NCBI RefSeq assembly: GCF_028278985.1
Contig: NZ_JANQTA010000013.1
Location: forward strand, 1 to 64,000
Direction of reading: 5' to 3'
DNA: 64,000 bases
From: Candidatus Nitrosopumilus sp.
GTDB lineage: Archaea > Thermoproteota > Nitrososphaeria > Nitrososphaerales > Nitrosopumilaceae
Position 1 is the stretch's first letter. Every line of letters begins with the position of its first letter. Shown here piece after piece: positions 16,134 through 24,184 of this stretch. Below the pieces are notes generated by a model. That model was not told the DNA's origin. It saw only the letters and a list, made by a program, of their open reading frames with translations, and searched no databases. Made by a program: the position numbers and the translations under genes.

Positions 16134-17045
16134 TTAGTTATTTAGAATTCTTGCTCCAATGTTATCTAATTCTGATTTTATAATAATTCCATCAGAATAT
16201 TTTTCTAAAATTTTTAACACCTCATCTTGCTTATCTTTTGGAATCATTGTAAAAATGGTTTCACCAAATAATGCTATCCCACATTTGATATTATTATCTG
16301 ATAATTCATTAACTAGCTTTTGCATTTTTGGTGTCATGACATCAATATATTCTGCAAATTCTAATGACATATCTTGAAAATGTTCATAATTTTTTGATTC
16401 TAATAATCTGTTAACCATTTTTCCACCAAGTCCATTGATTTGTGATAATCTTTCTTTGATGAATTTATTAGTAGAAATTGGAGAAAAGCAAATCATAATT
16501 ATGGAAATTTTTTCAGTTGAAATTTTTTCAACGCTTCCTATTCCAGGAGCTCCGGGTTTAACTCTAATTTCAAAACCACCGTGGTATGAAGCCAACACAT
16601 CACCCAAACCTGTTTTACAATTTACTTCTGCATTGTGAGCAATTTTTCCAATGAATGTTTTATCTAGTTTAGTTTCTAGTGCTTCATCTAATGCAAATGA
16701 AAGTGATAAAGCAACTGCACTACTTGATCCTAAACCATAACCCACTGGAATTGTAATTTCGTGTTTTATATCAAAAAATCTATCTGAAAAATCTCCTAAT
16801 TTTAGAAATTCATTTAGAACAAATTCTGACACATCTGTTTTATCTGATTCATAACCAATTGTTGAAATTTTAAAATTTGATTTTTGTCCTTTTTTTTCAC
16901 TTACACTTACACTAGTTGTAACCCCTTGTTTGATCGAAAATCCTGCTCCCATTGAACCAAGATTTTCAGAAATTTTTTGAGAATCATCTAAATGAGCTGT
17001 GAAAAAACCTGTGATATGTGCAGGACAAAATGCCTTTGCCTCCAT
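16134..17045 (-). CDS. pantoate kinase (GHMP family)
   Basis: First gene of the CoA operon; phosphorylates pantoate in the archaeal pathway. The 303-aa protein begins with AFCPAHITGFF, the pantoate-kinase form of GHMP motif 1, has the ATP loop PVGYGLGSSSAVALSLS near residues 98-114, and a later KTGLGDVLASYHGGFEIR segment typical of PoK. A TATA-like element at about 17066-17076 on the minus strand is roughly 26 bases before the ATG, so the transcript is probably leaderless. Divergent from the AbrB-PhoU gene. Confidence 0.92.
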   Translation of the reverse strand: MEAKAFCPAHITGFFTAHLDDSQKISENLGSMGAGFSIKQGVTTSVSVSEKKGQKSNFKISTIGYESDKTDVSEFVLNEFLKLGDFSDRFFDIKHEITIPVGYGLGSSSAVALSLSFALDEALETKLDKTFIGKIAHNAEVNCKTGLGDVLASYHGGFEIRVKPGAPGIGSVEKISTEKISIIMICFSPISTNKFIKERLSQINGLGGKMVNRLLESKNYEHFQDMSLEFAEYIDVMTPKMQKLVNELSDNNIKCGIALFGETIFTMIPKDKQDEVLKILEKYSDGIIIKSELDNIGARILNN

Positions 17046-17110
17046 TGATCTGAGTTTAAATTTAACACAAAATATAAGAATATGGCTTAAATTAATTAAA
17101 TTAGTATAAA

Positions 17111-18091
17111 TTGACTAAATTCATTCGTCGCCTACAAAGAATCGGAAGCAGCATTCTAGTTTCACTTCCAAAAGAATGGGTTGATGCAAATAATTTGGAT
17201 AAAAGTAGTCAGGTAGAACTTGAAACTGGACAAGACAGCATTTCTATTTCTGCTAACAAAGAAATCCGCCCAACAAAAGAATTAGTAATTTCATATCCCT
17301 TGCCAAAGGAGGAAAATATAGTTGCAGACATTACTGGTGCATATCTTTTAGGATATGATATTATTCAAATTAATTCAAAATCAATAATTCCAGGGGAAGA
17401 TCGAGAACAAATTCGTAATTCGATGAGACGTCTTGTTGGAATGGAAATCATTGAAGAAGATGCTTATCATATAAACATGCAATTTCTTTTAGATGCTACA
17501 ACACTTAATCCACAAAAAATTCTCAAAAGAATGAGTTCAATTGCTTTGGGAATGTATGATGATGCAACAAATGGCTTGACATCAGATGATAAATCAAATT
17601 TGCAAACAATTCCTAATCGTGATGTAGAAGTTAATCGACAATATTTCTTACTAGTTAGATTAATTCGAAGTACTCTTGTAGATAGAAGATTAGCAACTAC
17701 TTTTAATCTAGAAAATATTGATATTTTGGATTACAGAGTTGCTGCAAATCTATTGGAAAATGCAGGTGATTCAATTGTTGAATTATCTAATTTGATTTAC
17801 AACTCATCATTATCAAAAGAGCACACAAAGAAAATTTTCATTGTTGTAAAGAATTTTAGTATTTTAGCTGAAAAATCTATTGATGCTTTTACAAAGCCTG
17901 ATAGATTATTAGCAATTGAAACAATTTCATCTTACAAAGAATTAGAAGATAAACTTGGTTCTTTGCGTGCTAGTTTAGATAAGAAAAAAGAAATTCCAAT
18001 TGATTTCCTTGATTTAATCTATATGTTTGAAAAAGTAATTCAATCATGGGCCGATGTTGCAGATCTTGTAAAACCTATTTACAACGAATAA
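17111..18091 (+). CDS. AbrB-PhoU family phosphate/ion homeostasis regulator
   Basis: The 326-aa protein starts at TTG 17111. An N-terminal SpoVT-AbrB DNA-binding domain (RRLQRIGSSILVSLPKEWV, residues 5-23) is followed by a helical part of about 220 aa with two PhoU-like helical repeats (GDSIVELSNLI, FEKVIQSWADVADL). This layout is common in archaeal regulators called PhoU-like. The gene stands alone, with no phosphate transporter next to it. The target is unknown; the usual inference is control of phosphate uptake. Confidence 0.8.
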   Translation: MTKFIRRLQRIGSSILVSLPKEWVDANNLDKSSQVELETGQDSISISANKEIRPTKELVISYPLPKEENIVADITGAYLLGYDIIQINSKSIIPGEDREQIRNSMRRLVGMEIIEEDAYHINMQFLLDATTLNPQKILKRMSSIALGMYDDATNGLTSDDKSNLQTIPNRDVEVNRQYFLLVRLIRSTLVDRRLATTFNLENIDILDYRVAANLLENAGDSIVELSNLIYNSSLSKEHTKKIFIVVKNFSILAEKSIDAFTKPDRLLAIETISSYKELEDKLGSLRASLDKKKEIPIDFLDLIYMFEKVIQSWADVADLVKPIYNE

Positions 18092-18607
18092 TCAATAGAG
18101 TTTTTTCTTTGATGCATATGTCAAAACAGCGCAAATAGTTTTAGAATCTTGGATTTTACCTGTTTTGATCATTCTTAGAACTTTTTTCAAATCTATTTTT
18201 TCTACTGATAGAATTTCATCCTCATCGAGCTTCAAATCGGCAATTTTCTTTAATCCTGAGGCTAAAAAGCAGTGAATAATCTCTGAATTGTAGCCTATAG
18301 AGGGATAGAATGTGATTAATGGTGTCATTTTTTTTGCTCTGTATCCAGTCTCTTCTTCTAATTCTCTAAATGCACATTTTATGGGCTCCTCATTTTTCTC
18401 TAATGTACCTGCTGGAATTTCTAAAACATAACCATGTGGAAATCTATGTTGTTTCACTAAAATCAACTTTTTGTCTTCATCAAATGCAAGCATTGCTGCT
18501 GCACCTCTGTGTTCTATTACTTCTCGTTTTACTTTTCTTCCTTCAATTTTTCCATCATATACACTTAATCCTAAAATTTTTCCATCATAGATCTTTGTTT
18601 TTTTCAT
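18092..18607 (-). CDS. Nudix hydrolase, ADP-ribose pyrophosphatase-like
   Basis: A 171-aa protein with a complete Nudix box at residues 67-89 (G-x5-E-x7-R-E-L-x-E-E-x-G) preceded by QHRFPHGYVLEIPAG, the typical context of ADP-ribose and nucleoside-diphosphate-sugar pyrophosphatases. YPSIGYNSEIIHCFLA after the box is the usual ADP-ribose pyrophosphatase extension. Cytosolic house-cleaning role inferred. It abuts the AbrB-PhoU stop directly without overlap, converging on it. Confidence 0.87.
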   Translation of the reverse strand: MKKTKIYDGKILGLSVYDGKIEGRKVKREVIEHRGAAAMLAFDEDKKLILVKQHRFPHGYVLEIPAGTLEKNEEPIKCAFRELEEETGYRAKKMTPLITFYPSIGYNSEIIHCFLASGLKKIADLKLDEDEILSVEKIDLKKVLRMIKTGKIQDSKTICAVLTYASKKKLY

Positions 18608-18632
18608 TGATTTAATGAAAAATTCTTATTAT

Positions 18633-19535
18633 TTAATTTGTTTCATATGCTAAGTGTAATGTTGGCGATTTCTTGAAATCCTCTATTGCTCTTTCTAACC
18701 ATTTATCATAAAATGATATTTTTTTAGGAATAAACAAATCTGCTGATTTTACATTTTTGATGTTTCTTACCTTTTGAGTAATTTCATCCATCTTGAAAAT
18801 ACTGTCACTATACATAAACAAAACAATTTGATTTTTTGCAATAAATGGAATTTGTAAATAAGAATCTGAAAATACTTTATTCATATTTTCTAATGTACCT
18901 TTAAGATCATTTTCAATCCATGTAAGAACAGCATGTGGAATAAAATCTTCAATTTTTTGTGGATCATAAACTAATGTGAATTGAATTCCATCATTTTCTT
19001 GAAGCTTTTCTATACATCTTGTAATTGTCTTAGTTGAAAGATTTGTATTTTTTGCAATATCTTCAATTTTTTGTCTTGGTTCATTGATCAATTCACCTAA
19101 AATTTCTAAATCTGTTTTTGTGAGATTTGAATTAAATCCAGTATTATCAGCTTCAAAAATTGTTAATACTCTAACATCCTTCATTAGTTTTGATGCCAAT
19201 TCGACTTTTTGCTCCAAATTCTCTTTAATCACAATTCCACAAACAGTAATCCCTCCAACACATGGAACAACAATGAATGGCTCACCTACAAGACTAACTT
19301 GTTCTAAAATTTCTTTGATATCTTCTCCAGATACTACAAAGTACAAAATCCCATATCCTAAAACTGGAGGTTCGACTTTAATGAAAAAATCCTCAATAAT
19401 TCCATTTTTTTCCATTTTTTTGATTCTAGCACGAACTGCACCACCTGAAATACCTAGTTCTAAGCCTATTTGCCTATCAGATTCTCTGCAATTATTCAGA
19501 AGCCTGCTCAAAATTTTCATGTCTAAAATGTCCAT
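18633..19535 (-). CDS. double-length Lrp/AsnC-type transcription regulator
   Basis: At 300 aa it is twice the usual Lrp length. Residues 1-50 form one winged helix (DMKILSRLLNNCRES, GGAVRARIKKMEKNGII) with an alpha/beta sensing part to about 130. A second helix-turn-helix starts near residue 140 (TDLEILGELINEPR, LSTKTITRCIEKLQEND) with another sensing part to about 275. Two complete modules in one chain would give an internal pseudo-dimer. It lies 118 bases from the divergent ABC export operon, which it might control; the ligand is unknown. Confidence 0.8.
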   Translation of the reverse strand: MDILDMKILSRLLNNCRESDRQIGLELGISGGAVRARIKKMEKNGIIEDFFIKVEPPVLGYGILYFVVSGEDIKEILEQVSLVGEPFIVVPCVGGITVCGIVIKENLEQKVELASKLMKDVRVLTIFEADNTGFNSNLTKTDLEILGELINEPRQKIEDIAKNTNLSTKTITRCIEKLQENDGIQFTLVYDPQKIEDFIPHAVLTWIENDLKGTLENMNKVFSDSYLQIPFIAKNQIVLFMYSDSIFKMDEITQKVRNIKNVKSADLFIPKKISFYDKWLERAIEDFKKSPTLHLAYETN

Positions 19536-19652
19536 TTTGTCACCTAAAGTATCTCCATGAAATATATAAAAAACTAATTTTATATAAAATTGTCTACTAT
19601 GTTAGCACTATGTATCCTATACATTAAATACTAGACTATTTTATTCTGATCG

Positions 19653-20840
19653 TTGGAATACAGATTAACCCTAGCAAAAAGAATGCTGTTTAACAAAAAA
19701 GGGAGTTTGATTGGAGCAGTTTTAGCTGTCACCATTGGAATTTTAGTTATTCATGTCAATTTTGTAATCTTTCAAGGACTCTTTGATGCAATTGTCCGGG
19801 ACATTAGTGATTATAGAAATGGAGATATTCTTGTTACAGATGATGCTGATTATATCGATAAATCTGATTTGTCTTTAGTAAATTGGTTTGAAAGAATTCC
19901 ATATGTTGAAGCGGCGACACCGCGGCTTTCATCAACTGCCGAAATGAATATGACAAAATATGGAAAACTAGTTGAAGAAACACGTGTCCCAATTGTAGGA
20001 GTTGATCCTTTTACTGACATTAGAGCTTCAACAGTTCATGAAACTGTTTCAGATGGATCCTATGTATTTTCTAGAAATTCAATTGTCCTAGGTTCTAATG
20101 TTGCTAGAGATCTAGGTGGAGCAGAAGTTGGAGACAGTGTTAAAGTTTTAGTTGTTGATAGATATGGTGAAGATCAACTTAGACGATTTACTGTTGTTGG
20201 AATTGCAGCATCTCCAGGTGGTCAAGGTTTTGATTATACTGCTGTAATTCATATTGATACACTACGAGATATGATGAGTCGTCAAGGTGATACTGGTTCA
20301 TTAATGGTAAAACTAAATGATCCTACAAAAGCATTCGAAGTGAAAGAATTCTTTTTACGTTCATTTCCTAATGATGACTTTTTAGCTGAAACTATAGAAG
20401 AATCTGCTGAAGAACAATTAGCCGGATTTAGATCTGGAATTGCAATGATCAATATGATTGGATATTTTGGAATGATGTCATCTGCATTTGCAATTGTTAC
20501 TATTCAAATGATGCTAGTAAATGGCAAAACTAGAGAGATAGGTGTAATGAGATCAATTGGTGCAAAAAGAAAAGACATCTTAATTATTTTTATCTTCCAA
20601 GGAATGATTATTGGAGCAATTGGAGCAGGAGTGGGTACTGCTGCAGGATTGGGATATACATTTTATGCAAAAGAAACCAAAATGTCATTCAATAACAGTT
20701 TGCCTCTAGAGGTAAGTTATGATTGGGGCAAAATTACTCAAACAGCCTTAACATCATTTACTCTAGCCATAATTGCTTCGTTATACCCGTCGTATAGGGC
20801 AACCAAATTACTACCTGTGGAGGCGATGAGAACTGTCTAA
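19653..20840 (+). CDS. ABC transporter permease, MacB/LolC (FtsX-like) type
   Basis: A 395-aa membrane protein starting at TTG 19653. One N-terminal helix (about 20-42) is followed by a large MacB-type periplasmic core domain (about 50-265), and then three helices (about 275-390) containing the FtsX signature REIGVMRSIGAKRKDILIIF and a C-terminal YPSYRATKLLPVEAMRT. Such permeases work mechanically on lipids, lipoproteins or peptides rather than forming a channel. The stop overlaps the start of the ATPase gene, and the exoprotein gene follows, giving a three- or four-gene export operon. Confidence 0.87.
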   Translation: MEYRLTLAKRMLFNKKGSLIGAVLAVTIGILVIHVNFVIFQGLFDAIVRDISDYRNGDILVTDDADYIDKSDLSLVNWFERIPYVEAATPRLSSTAEMNMTKYGKLVEETRVPIVGVDPFTDIRASTVHETVSDGSYVFSRNSIVLGSNVARDLGGAEVGDSVKVLVVDRYGEDQLRRFTVVGIAASPGGQGFDYTAVIHIDTLRDMMSRQGDTGSLMVKLNDPTKAFEVKEFFLRSFPNDDFLAETIEESAEEQLAGFRSGIAMINMIGYFGMMSSAFAIVTIQMMLVNGKTREIGVMRSIGAKRKDILIIFIFQGMIIGAIGAGVGTAAGLGYTFYAKETKMSFNNSLPLEVSYDWGKITQTALTSFTLAIIASLYPSYRATKLLPVEAMRTV

Positions 20841-21537
20841 AGTACTTGAAATCAATAATGTTAGCAAGATATATGGAGAGGGCGAAAATCAAGTAAAAGC
20901 TCTTGATAATGTTTCATTTTCAATTGAACAAGGAGAAATTGTATTAATTGTTGGAAGTTCTGGTTCAGGAAAATCTACATTACTCAATATGATTGGATTA
21001 CTTGACAGACCTACAAATGGTAAAATCTCTATTGATGGTATTGATACTACAACATTAAATGATGATAACATCTCATCATTTAGAAATAAAAAATTAGGAT
21101 TTATTTTCCAATTTTCCAATCTTCTAACTGATCTTACCGTTCTAGAAAATGTTCTATTACCTAGACAAATTGGTGGAAGTACTCAGACAGCAAAATCTGA
21201 TGCAATTGACTTGTTAACTTCTGTAGGATTAGAATCTCAAATTAAAAAACGAGCAAATAAAATCTCTGGTGGACAAGCTCAAAGAGTTGCCATTGCACGA
21301 GGTTTAGTAAATAAACCATCAATAGTTTTAGCTGATGAACCTACTGGAAATCTTGATTCAGTTACTTCCCAAACAATTGTTGACTTGATGAAATCAATGG
21401 CAAAAAAACTTAATCAAACTTTCATTATTGTTACACATGATAGACATCATTTTGGAGATGTTGATAGAGTAATTACAATTAAAGATGGTAAAGCATTTGA
21501 AGGTGATCAACCATCTGAGATGGAGGTTTTAGCATGA
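20833..21537 (+). CDS. ABC transporter ATPase, LolD/MacB type, apparent CTG start
   Basis: Energises the FtsX-like permease before it. Walker A (GSSGSGKST), Q-loop, signature SGGQAQRVAIARG and Walker B (IVLADEPTGNLD) are all intact. The first ATG (20989) lies after Walker A, so translation must begin upstream. The frame is open from a TGA at 20827 and no ATG, GTG or TTG precedes Walker A in this frame. CTG at 20833 gives the usual N-terminus (SKVLEINNVSKIYGEG) and sits 9 bases after a GGAGG at 20819-20823. From there the protein is 234 aa, the family length. Confidence 0.85.
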   Translation: MSKVLEINNVSKIYGEGENQVKALDNVSFSIEQGEIVLIVGSSGSGKSTLLNMIGLLDRPTNGKISIDGIDTTTLNDDNISSFRNKKLGFIFQFSNLLTDLTVLENVLLPRQIGGSTQTAKSDAIDLLTSVGLESQIKKRANKISGGQAQRVAIARGLVNKPSIVLADEPTGNLDSVTSQTIVDLMKSMAKKLNQTFIIVTHDRHHFGDVDRVITIKDGKAFEGDQPSEMEVLA

Positions 21538-22835
21538 TAAATCAAAAAATATTACTATCAATTATGTTGATTGGATTTTTACCATTAATTGTAAATGACT
21601 CATATGGTCAAATAACCTCAGGTGGATTTGGTCAATCACCATTTGAACGTGATTTTGGTGATGTAAAATTCCTTGATTCATACTTTGGTACATTAAATCA
21701 AAAAATCGAAGTTGAAGCTGGAGACAGAAATGTCCCATTTACTGTAGTTTTTGCAAATGTTGGAACTCAGGATATTACTGGAATCAAAGGACAATTATCA
21801 TTACCATTTGGTTTTAGTCCTGCAGATGGACCAGGTTCAATTATTCTTGCTGATAGTGATTCAAATTCACTTGCAGGAGACAATTTCCATCTAACATTTT
21901 TTGTAAACATTGCTGATAATACTCCAAATCAACAATTTCCAGGTACAGTTAAAGTTGATTACTCTAGATTACGAGAGTCTGGAGTTAGAACAGCCTTTGC
22001 TGATTTCCAGTTCAAAGTTACTGGAGATAGTGTCATCAATGTAAGAGCACTAGAACCATTTTTGACATCATTGACAACAAATAATGTTGTTATAGAAATT
22101 GCAAATGATGGAACTGCACCAATCTCTGGTGTTGATATTGTTTCAACAAATACACAAACAGAGCGTGCATCCACAGCAGCTTCAACTACAAATGTTGAAA
22201 ATGTTGTAATCTTAGAATCAAATTGGGACATTGGAACAATAGAACCACAATCTGCAAAATTCCTAACTGCTACTGTATATGTTCCAGAATCTCTTAAAGG
22301 AGATACATTACGAATTCCATTATCTATTTCATATTTTAACGCACATGGAGATCAGGAAATTATTGCAAAAGTTGTAGACTTCTATATTAAGGGATTAATT
22401 GATCTAACAGTGTTCAATGTAGAAGTTATTGAATTATCTGGAACTCAAATGGTAGTTGGTGAAATTATTAATGAAGGAAATCAAGATGGATTATTTGGCT
22501 TTGCATCAATTCAATCACGAGGAGATTCTAACATTAAACCCCAATCTCAATTTATTGATGAAATAGAAGTTGATGCTCCAGTTCCATTCAATCTTCCTTT
22601 AGAATTCGATGGTGAACCGAAATATGGAGAACATGAAGTAACAATTACTGTAAGATACAAAGATGGAGTTCGTGATGAAATCTTTCTAAATCATGATACC
22701 ACAATCTTCATTGAAGAGATTTCAAATGAAGAAGAAAATGGTTCAGATGCTTCCTTAGTGATAATCCCAATTGTTATTGCCATTGGAGTGGGTTTCTTCT
22801 TGATGCGCAGGCGTAAAAAACAGTCAATTACATAG
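21534..22835 (+). CDS. secreted, C-terminally anchored protein with CARDB/COG1361-like repeats
   Basis: A 433-aa exported protein overlapping the ATPase stop by ATGA. It has a signal peptide (about 1-25, ending in SYGQ), an extracellular beta-rich body with several Ig-like domains of the COG1361/CARDB type (VVFANVGTQDITGIKG, VIEIANDGTAPISGV, VVGEIINEGNQDGLFG), and a C-terminal membrane helix (about 407-425) followed by RRRKK. Similar proteins accompany FtsX-type ABC operons in archaea. Probably the extracellular partner of the transporter; substrate unknown. Confidence 0.8.
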   Translation: MINQKILLSIMLIGFLPLIVNDSYGQITSGGFGQSPFERDFGDVKFLDSYFGTLNQKIEVEAGDRNVPFTVVFANVGTQDITGIKGQLSLPFGFSPADGPGSIILADSDSNSLAGDNFHLTFFVNIADNTPNQQFPGTVKVDYSRLRESGVRTAFADFQFKVTGDSVINVRALEPFLTSLTTNNVVIEIANDGTAPISGVDIVSTNTQTERASTAASTTNVENVVILESNWDIGTIEPQSAKFLTATVYVPESLKGDTLRIPLSISYFNAHGDQEIIAKVVDFYIKGLIDLTVFNVEVIELSGTQMVVGEIINEGNQDGLFGFASIQSRGDSNIKPQSQFIDEIEVDAPVPFNLPLEFDGEPKYGEHEVTITVRYKDGVRDEIFLNHDTTIFIEEISNEEENGSDASLVIIPIVIAIGVGFFLMRRRKKQSIT

Positions 22836-22880
22836 TGATTAAATTTTTAATCTAAAACTAGGGAATAACTACTGATAAAA

Positions 22881-23222
22881 TTGAGAATTACAATCATTGC
22901 ACTCATCATTGTGGTTGTCGGAGGTTCAATCTTTGCAGCCTTTGGTTATTTTACAAATCAAGAACTGGGAGATATTGCTGAATTACCTGAAATCAAAAGT
23001 CAATATGAGAAATTAGAAAATTACAAAATAGAATTAGAAAAAATTAACCAAAATAATCAGAAAATTCTTACAGATTTAGAAAGTCAAATTACTAATTCAG
23101 ATGATGAAAATCTTGCAAAAATTAATGAAGAAATTGAAGTCATTAAACGAGTCATAAATGAGAATAAGAAGGAATTAGAGCAAGTAATCGAGAAATTGTC
23201 TGAAATGGAAAGCGATCAATAA
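22881..23222 (+). CDS. membrane-anchored coiled-coil protein
   Basis: A 113-aa protein from TTG 22881. One N-terminal membrane helix (about residues 3-24) is followed by an acidic segment and a long coiled coil of about 80 aa (heptads of L, I and E/K from residue 40 to the end). It starts 45 bases after the exoprotein stop on the same strand and could be the fourth gene of the export operon, perhaps as a spacer or adaptor like the helical part of efflux adaptors. No family recognised. Confidence 0.65.
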   Translation: MRITIIALIIVVVGGSIFAAFGYFTNQELGDIAELPEIKSQYEKLENYKIELEKINQNNQKILTDLESQITNSDDENLAKINEEIEVIKRVINENKKELEQVIEKLSEMESDQ

Positions 23223-23290
23223 ATTTTCATTTCCACATATGGGAAATAATCAGTATTATTATATCATATCTTAAGTAAGTAATATTGGGT

Positions 23291-23359
23291 ATGGCAAAGG
23301 GTGTATTTCTCTTTCTAGTAGGTAGTATCGTTGGATTTATCACGACTCCTCTTCTTTGA
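23291..23359 (+). CDS. possible 22-aa membrane peptide
   Basis: ATG 23291 to TGA 23357-23359 encodes a peptide that is almost one transmembrane helix (Met-Ala-Lys, then about 17 hydrophobic residues with two glycines, ending in TTPLL). A TATA-like stretch at 23254-23266 lies about 25-35 bases before the ATG, as in leaderless genes of this window. Too short to judge by composition; conservation in relatives would be needed to accept it. Confidence 0.35.
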   Translation: MAKGVFLFLVGSIVGFITTPLL

Positions 23360-23408
23360 GAGTTTTAGATTTTTCTAAATTCATATAGTTTCTAGTAATG
23401 AAAATTTT

Positions 23409-23597
23409 GTGGAATTACACAGAAAATTAACGTACATTGGAGCCATATTGTTAGTTGCAACATTTCTGATAAACCATTATCATGAAACAGATCATCCCGG
23501 AGTTGGTTTCAATTATGCATATGTCACTGGAATTGTAATGGTGCTTTGTTTTGGAGTTAGTTTTGTATTGTTTACAAAAGATAAGATAAATGATTAA
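23409..23597 (+). CDS. small two-helix membrane protein
   Basis: A 62-aa protein from GTG 23409 with two hydrophobic helices (about residues 7-22 and 38-56) joined by a polar loop rich in His (NHYHETDHPGVGFNY) and ended by KDK. The loop could face outside and bind metal, but this is a guess from composition. No family recognised. It is followed after 12 bases by an imperfect hairpin at 23610-23647. Confidence 0.55.
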   Translation: MELHRKLTYIGAILLVATFLINHYHETDHPGVGFNYAYVTGIVMVLCFGVSFVLFTKDKIND

Positions 23598-23609
23598 AAA
23601 TTTTCAATA

Positions 23610-23647
23610 GATGGTGTGAGGTCTTTTTTTGGGAAAAAGCCTCCATC
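23610..23647 (+). terminator. imperfect hairpin downstream of the 62-aa gene
   Basis: GATG, GAGG and CTTTTT on the left pair with AAAAAG, CCTC and CATC on the right, with a 4-base and a 1-base bulge and a short loop. It begins 13 bases after a stop codon and contains a T-run. It could end transcription or protect an RNA end. The remaining intergenic stretch to 23804 shows no gene. Confidence 0.4.
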
Positions 23648-23803
23648 CTATCTATTTGAATTTGATGTTGAAAAATTCAATAAAAGAAAAACGTAGAACT
23701 TGTTCGAATATTCTAAATACAATGTTTATGTCTAGTTAACCTTAGCCTCAAAATATTTTGCAGTTTACCGTAAGATTATAAACAATTACTGGATCTTGCG
23801 ATC

Positions 23804-24184
23804 ATGCCAGGGAATGAAATTGAAGTCCCAAAGGAATTACGTGAATTCATGCTTGATGGAGCTGAAGAAACATTCCTAGGACAAAAAAATGGAGCCAAGA
23901 AACAATATCGTTATGGTAATTTACACATTAGAGAATATGATGACAAATTTTTAGTTCATACTGATAAAATTGATCCTAGAATAGATCCAATGGGTCATCT
24001 TGTAAAAGATGCTCCTGAATTTTTGATTGGTCTGGCTTGTGGAATATTTGGTGGTACACAAGTTGCAAAATTTTTAAAGAAAAAATCTAACAAATCTTCA
24101 ATTTCTGCTACTTTACTTACTTCGCTAATCTCCGGTTATGTGGGATATGCAGCTACAAAGAAATTAAAAAATTACTTGGAGTGA
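23804..24184 (+). CDS. conserved-looking protein of unknown function upstream of UbiB
   Basis: A 126-aa protein. The N-terminal 70 residues are soluble and mixed; the C-terminal part has two weak hydrophobic segments (about 68-86 and 98-116) separated by KKKSNKSS and ends in basic residues. A TATA-like TTATAAAC lies about 27 bases before the ATG, suggesting a leaderless transcript. Its TGA overlaps the GTG of the UbiB-like kinase (GTGA), so the two are translationally coupled and may act together at the membrane. No family recognised. Confidence 0.65.
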   Translation: MPGNEIEVPKELREFMLDGAEETFLGQKNGAKKQYRYGNLHIREYDDKFLVHTDKIDPRIDPMGHLVKDAPEFLIGLACGIFGGTQVAKFLKKKSNKSSISATLLTSLISGYVGYAATKKLKNYLE

